A DNA stretch of 9,748 nt from JBLHKE01 sp047619485 (GTDB taxonomy: Bacteria; Verrucomicrobiota; Verrucomicrobiia; Verrucomicrobiales; DEV007), in NCBI GenBank assembly GCA_047619485.1, contig JBLHKE010000266.1, positions 1 to 9,748 on the forward strand, written 5' to 3'. Below, piece after piece: positions 7,273-9,748 of this stretch. The position numbers and the translations under genes were made by a program. Numbering within the stretch: the stretch's first letter is position 1; each line of letters opens with the position of its first letter. The notes under the pieces are model-generated. The model ran no database searches, was not told where the DNA came from, and saw only the letters and a list, made by a program, of their open reading frames with translations.

Positions 7273-7274
7273 TT

Positions 7275-9683
7275 CTAATTTTGAATCCGGAAGAACACGT
7301 TACCCGGATCCGCGATCCGCGTCACCGGGAAGGTGAATGTCGTCGACTCGCCGGCATCCGCCGGGTAACCGTCGTCGAGATCGTTGTTCCAATCGTCCAG
7401 GTTCTTGGTGTAGTAGATGCCGTAGATTTTACCTTCCGTTGACGGCCAGGTCAGCGATACCACGTCGTCCGACCGGTCAGCCGGGGTTCCCATGCTGTCG
7501 TAGGTGATATTGGTGATGCGGAACTGGTTGATCCCTCCGCCGAGCAGTTGTTTTAGGCTGCCATCGGCGAGACCGGCATTGTAGATCACTGTGATCTCGG
7601 CATCGGCTAGCACGCGGTTCCATTGAGCCACATCATCGATCTGACCCATCCACTCGCGGTTGTTTGCACCGGTGTCAGGGTTGGCGCCGATCGAAAGGTT
7701 GAGCGCTCCACCACCTTTGGCATCATCGATGGTCGGGGCGGCACCGGTTTCGACGAGCTCGCCATCGACCCACAGGCGGGTGCTGACGCCACCTTCGCTG
7801 ATCCCGACAATATGGTGCCAACCGGATTCGGCAGCGATTGTCGGACCTATTCCTGCGCCGGGAATGTCGCCTGACCCACCTGCGTAGGCGGCGATCTCCG
7901 GCACATCGCCGCCGCGTCGCGCGATGCGATACTGGGCTCCCTCACCATGCGAGATCATCGTCTGCCAATTGGTATCAAAGCCAGAAGCCTCAACCCACAT
8001 CGAGGTCGTCACGGTGCTCGGGGCAGCCGGGTTGGTCACGTTCGCTCCGAAAAGCGTATCGTCGCTGCGGACGACCTCGACGAAACCATTATTCGCCAGA
8101 ACGGCGCCGTCCTGCATGATCCCGCCATTGAACAGCCCGGCACTGAAAGAGATACCGTCCGTCCCGTTCGCTCCTGCAAAGACCCCATCGTCAGCAACAG
8201 AACTGTCACCGAGACTTTGCGAATGAGCCACGTCCTCGAGCGATTCGTTGTCGAAGCACCAGTAGTTCACCAGACCGAGGCCGATGCCTTCCCCTGGGCG
8301 GTTCTGCACGTTTGGATCGAGACCGCCTGCCACCTCTGCCCCATCGGATCTGAAATCGCCATCCGTGTCCCGGTTGTTCGGGTCGGTTCCTGTCATCTCG
8401 GCGTTGACGAAGACGCCACCATTGTCCTCCACGTTATCGGCCAGTCCGTCGTCATCGCTGTCCGCATCGAGCGGATCGGTGCCCGTGCTGCCAGCATTGA
8501 GAAACTCTCCGGTGTTAGTCTCGACGCCGTCGAGGAGCCCATCGTCATCGCTATCATCATCGAGCGGGTCGGTGCCGTTAGTGATCTCCGCACCGTCGAG
8601 CGAATCGTCGTCGTCGCTGTCATTGTCGCTCGGGTCGAGCCCCAGAAGGAACTCTTGGTCGTCGTCCACGCCGTCGCCATCAGAATCGCCACCAGTGGCG
8701 AAATCGCCAAGGACGCCGAACATTTCCTCCCAGTCGTCGATTAGGCCGTCGACGTCAGAGTCGAGCACCACCGTGAAGGTGATCGGCGCTGCTAGGGATC
8801 CGTCGGCGGAGGCCACCTCCAGCCGCACCGAGTGGGCGACGTTGTCGAGTCCCGATAGGTCACCTGTTGCTTGCAACTCACTACCGTCTGCATCGTAAGA
8901 TCCATTGTTGGTATCACCATCACCGGCCACCAGTGCGTAAGTCACCCCTTCGATCGGAAACCCGAACTCGTTGAGCGCGCTGAGATCGCCCACCACTGTG
9001 CCGACTGGGGCACTGGACAACACCACCGGGTCGGCTGGCGTCGGGAAAGTGATTCGCGGGGTGAGGACAAGCTCTTCGATCTCCACCGAACCGGGGTTGA
9101 AGGTCAGCTCGAGCGCCACATTGCCACCCGGAGCGGTGAGTCTCGCGTCATCGCTGCTGGCGACAAGTGTGCCGGGGTTGCCCGCGTCGTCGGCATAGAG
9201 GTTTACCTCGAGGTTCTGCCAGCGGCTCGCGCAGCAGGTATCGTTGCGAGGCCACATGCGCACGGTGGTCACGTCGAAGGTGCCGCCAAGGTCGAGGGTG
9301 TATTGTGCGTTGGTTGCTTGAGCGTTGGCAGTCGACCAGACATTGCCGACGTTTTCGAGGATGTTGTTTGGGTTCTTATTCGCGCCACCGTGCTCGAGGG
9401 TGGTGGTGGTGCCGATTGCAGGTAAGAGGTTGCCGTCGCCGTAGGTCACGAGAGTGCCATCGCCAATGTCATTGGTGCTGGTGGTCAGGCCGCTGCCAGC
9501 TACACCAAGGTCGTCCGGCACGGAGCCATTCTGAAAAGCCTCCAGTTCACCGAGGTGGAAACGCGTATCAGGCGTCTCGTTCTTGATCACTTGAATGAAG
9601 CGGACAAGCTCCGCCTGAGCCGAAAACGGCGTGGAAATGCTAATGAAAAGAGCCGCGACGGCGGCCCAAGATTTGGTATTCAT
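7275..9683 (-). CDS. Exported protein with discoidin-like, cadherin-like, TSP3-repeat and LamG-like domains
   Basis: The 802-residue product starts at the only suitable ATG (9683-9681), giving a textbook signal peptide (MNTKSWAAVAALFISISTPF, cleavage probably after SAQA at residue 24). There is no strong Shine-Dalgarno. Approximate domains are: F5/8-type galactose-binding-like 25-180 (AQYTLDLGGTFDVTTVRMWP), with an adjacent cysteine pair C150-C151; cadherin-like 205-305 (VTYALVAGDGDTNNGSYDAD); TSP3 acidic Ca2+ repeats 307-460 (several DSDDDGLxD units); LamG/concanavalin-like 467-703, with WHHIVGISEGGVSTRLWVDG as the typical central strands and REWMGQIDDVAQWNRVL near its end; and a C-terminal module 705-802 with YYTKNLDDW and terminal VFFRIQN. 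No catalytic domain is seen, so a role in glycan or surface binding is inferred. Its N-terminal half parallels the convergent 1955-aa protein, including the DGLxDxWEEM motif at the cadherin-TSP3 junction. A good terminator follows the stop. Confidence 0.93.
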   Translation of the reverse strand: MNTKSWAAVAALFISISTPFSAQAELVRFIQVIKNETPDTRFHLGELEAFQNGSVPDDLGVAGSGLTTSTNDIGDGTLVTYGDGNLLPAIGTTTTLEHGGANKNPNNILENVGNVWSTANAQATNAQYTLDLGGTFDVTTVRMWPRNDTCCASRWQNLEVNLYADDAGNPGTLVASSDDARLTAPGGNVALELTFNPGSVEIEELVLTPRITFPTPADPVVLSSAPVGTVVGDLSALNEFGFPIEGVTYALVAGDGDTNNGSYDADGSELQATGDLSGLDNVAHSVRLEVASADGSLAAPITFTVVLDSDVDGLIDDWEEMFGVLGDFATGGDSDGDGVDDDQEFLLGLDPSDNDSDDDDSLDGAEITNGTDPLDDDSDDDGLLDGVETNTGEFLNAGSTGTDPLDADSDDDGLADNVEDNGGVFVNAEMTGTDPNNRDTDGDFRSDGAEVAGGLDPNVQNRPGEGIGLGLVNYWCFDNESLEDVAHSQSLGDSSVADDGVFAGANGTDGISFSAGLFNGGIMQDGAVLANNGFVEVVRSDDTLFGANVTNPAAPSTVTTSMWVEASGFDTNWQTMISHGEGAQYRIARRGGDVPEIAAYAGGSGDIPGAGIGPTIAAESGWHHIVGISEGGVSTRLWVDGELVETGAAPTIDDAKGGGALNLSIGANPDTGANNREWMGQIDDVAQWNRVLADAEITVIYNAGLADGSLKQLLGGGINQFRITNITYDSMGTPADRSDDVVSLTWPSTEGKIYGIYYTKNLDDWNNDLDDGYPADAGESTTFTFPVTRIADPGNVFFRIQN

Positions 9684-9685
9684 AC

Positions 9686-9710
9686 TAAATGAGGGTTAGA
9701 ATAAATGAGG
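9686..9710 (-). repeat. 9-bp direct repeat in the leader of the 802-aa gene
   Basis: TAAATGAGG occurs at 9686-9694 and 9702-9710 on the plus strand (CCTCATTTA twice on the coding strand), with a 16-bp period. The proximal copy ends 3 bp before the start codon. Between them the coding strand reads TATTCT, a possible poor -10 box, but no convincing -35 lies at the right distance. The pair could be a regulatory site or chance similarity. Confidence 0.4.
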
Positions 9711-9748
9711 CTCGACATCGATCCAGACACTGCGCCTAGCCGAAAGGA

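Larger units (their letters stand above)
6387..7274. other. 888-bp intergenic region between convergent genes, rich in repeats and hairpins
   Basis: No confident gene was found here. The region contains a 19-bp tandem repeat (6397-6434), a GC hairpin without a T tract (6508-6539), a possible decayed minus-strand frame (6555-6950), a nested palindromic element (6932-7102), a 12-bp direct repeat CCGCCGAAATAC (7171-7182 and 7243-7254), a minus-strand terminator (7211-7248) and a 14-bp palindrome (7259-7272). It looks lower in GC than the flanking genes by eye, notably at 6600-6900 and 6970-7070, and its frames lack the strong third-position GC bias of the two large genes. Confidence 0.8.

Noticed and set aside
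7947..8744. 265-codon plus-strand frame antisense to the 802-aa gene
   Set aside because: It covers the TSP3 repeats, where repeated GAC/GAT codons produce an artificial antisense frame rich in Val, Ile and Arg. No start signal or domain supports it.
9698..9748. Promoter of the 802-aa gene on the minus strand
   Set aside because: TATTCT at 9703-9698 is a poor -10 box and no -35-like hexamer lies 16-18 bp upstream, so it is not reported as a feature.

Overview
This GC-rich window reads as bacterial and most likely from Verrucomicrobiota (a Verrucomicrobiales-type lineage). That is an inference from protein style, since no rRNA or housekeeping marker is present. Its complete genes encode secreted, multi-domain proteins with Sec signal peptides, galactose-binding-like and cadherin-like beta-sandwiches, acidic thrombospondin type 3 (TSP3) calcium repeats, lamin-tail domains, a CotH-kinase-like domain, a LamG-like domain, and a C-terminal module ending in Phe-Phe-Arg. 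Shine-Dalgarno signals are weak or absent, which is common in that phylum.

Layout. Positions 1-342 hold the 3' end of a plus-strand gene whose last domain resembles a carbohydrate-binding beta-sandwich. A gap at 343-518 carries a possible terminator hairpin and a weak candidate promoter. Positions 519-6386 (+) encode a 1955-residue exported protein combining a discoidin-like domain, a cadherin-like domain, TSP3 repeats, four lamin-tail-like domains, a CBM-like domain, an Ig-like domain and a CotH-like domain with a DMD motif. Positions 7275-9683 (-) encode an 802-residue exported protein with the same N-terminal order (discoidin-like, cadherin-like, TSP3) but with a LamG-like domain in place of the lamin-tail/CotH part. 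The two large genes face each other tail to tail.

The 888-bp gap between them (6387-7274) is the most unusual part. From left to right it contains a 19-bp tandem repeat just after the first stop codon, a GC-rich hairpin, a minus-strand open frame that may be a decayed or interrupted gene, a 171-bp nested palindromic element with 22-bp perfect terminal inverted repeats (MITE-like), a strong minus-strand intrinsic terminator, and a 14-bp palindrome. The minus-strand frame stays in register if the palindromic element is removed at its CTAG ends, so the element may have inserted into a small gene.

No complete pathway is visible. The three proteins look like cell-surface or extracellular adhesion, carbohydrate-binding or matrix components. 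The CotH-like domain is the only part suggesting an enzymatic activity (protein phosphorylation). I found no tRNA, rRNA, CRISPR array, transposase or phage gene.
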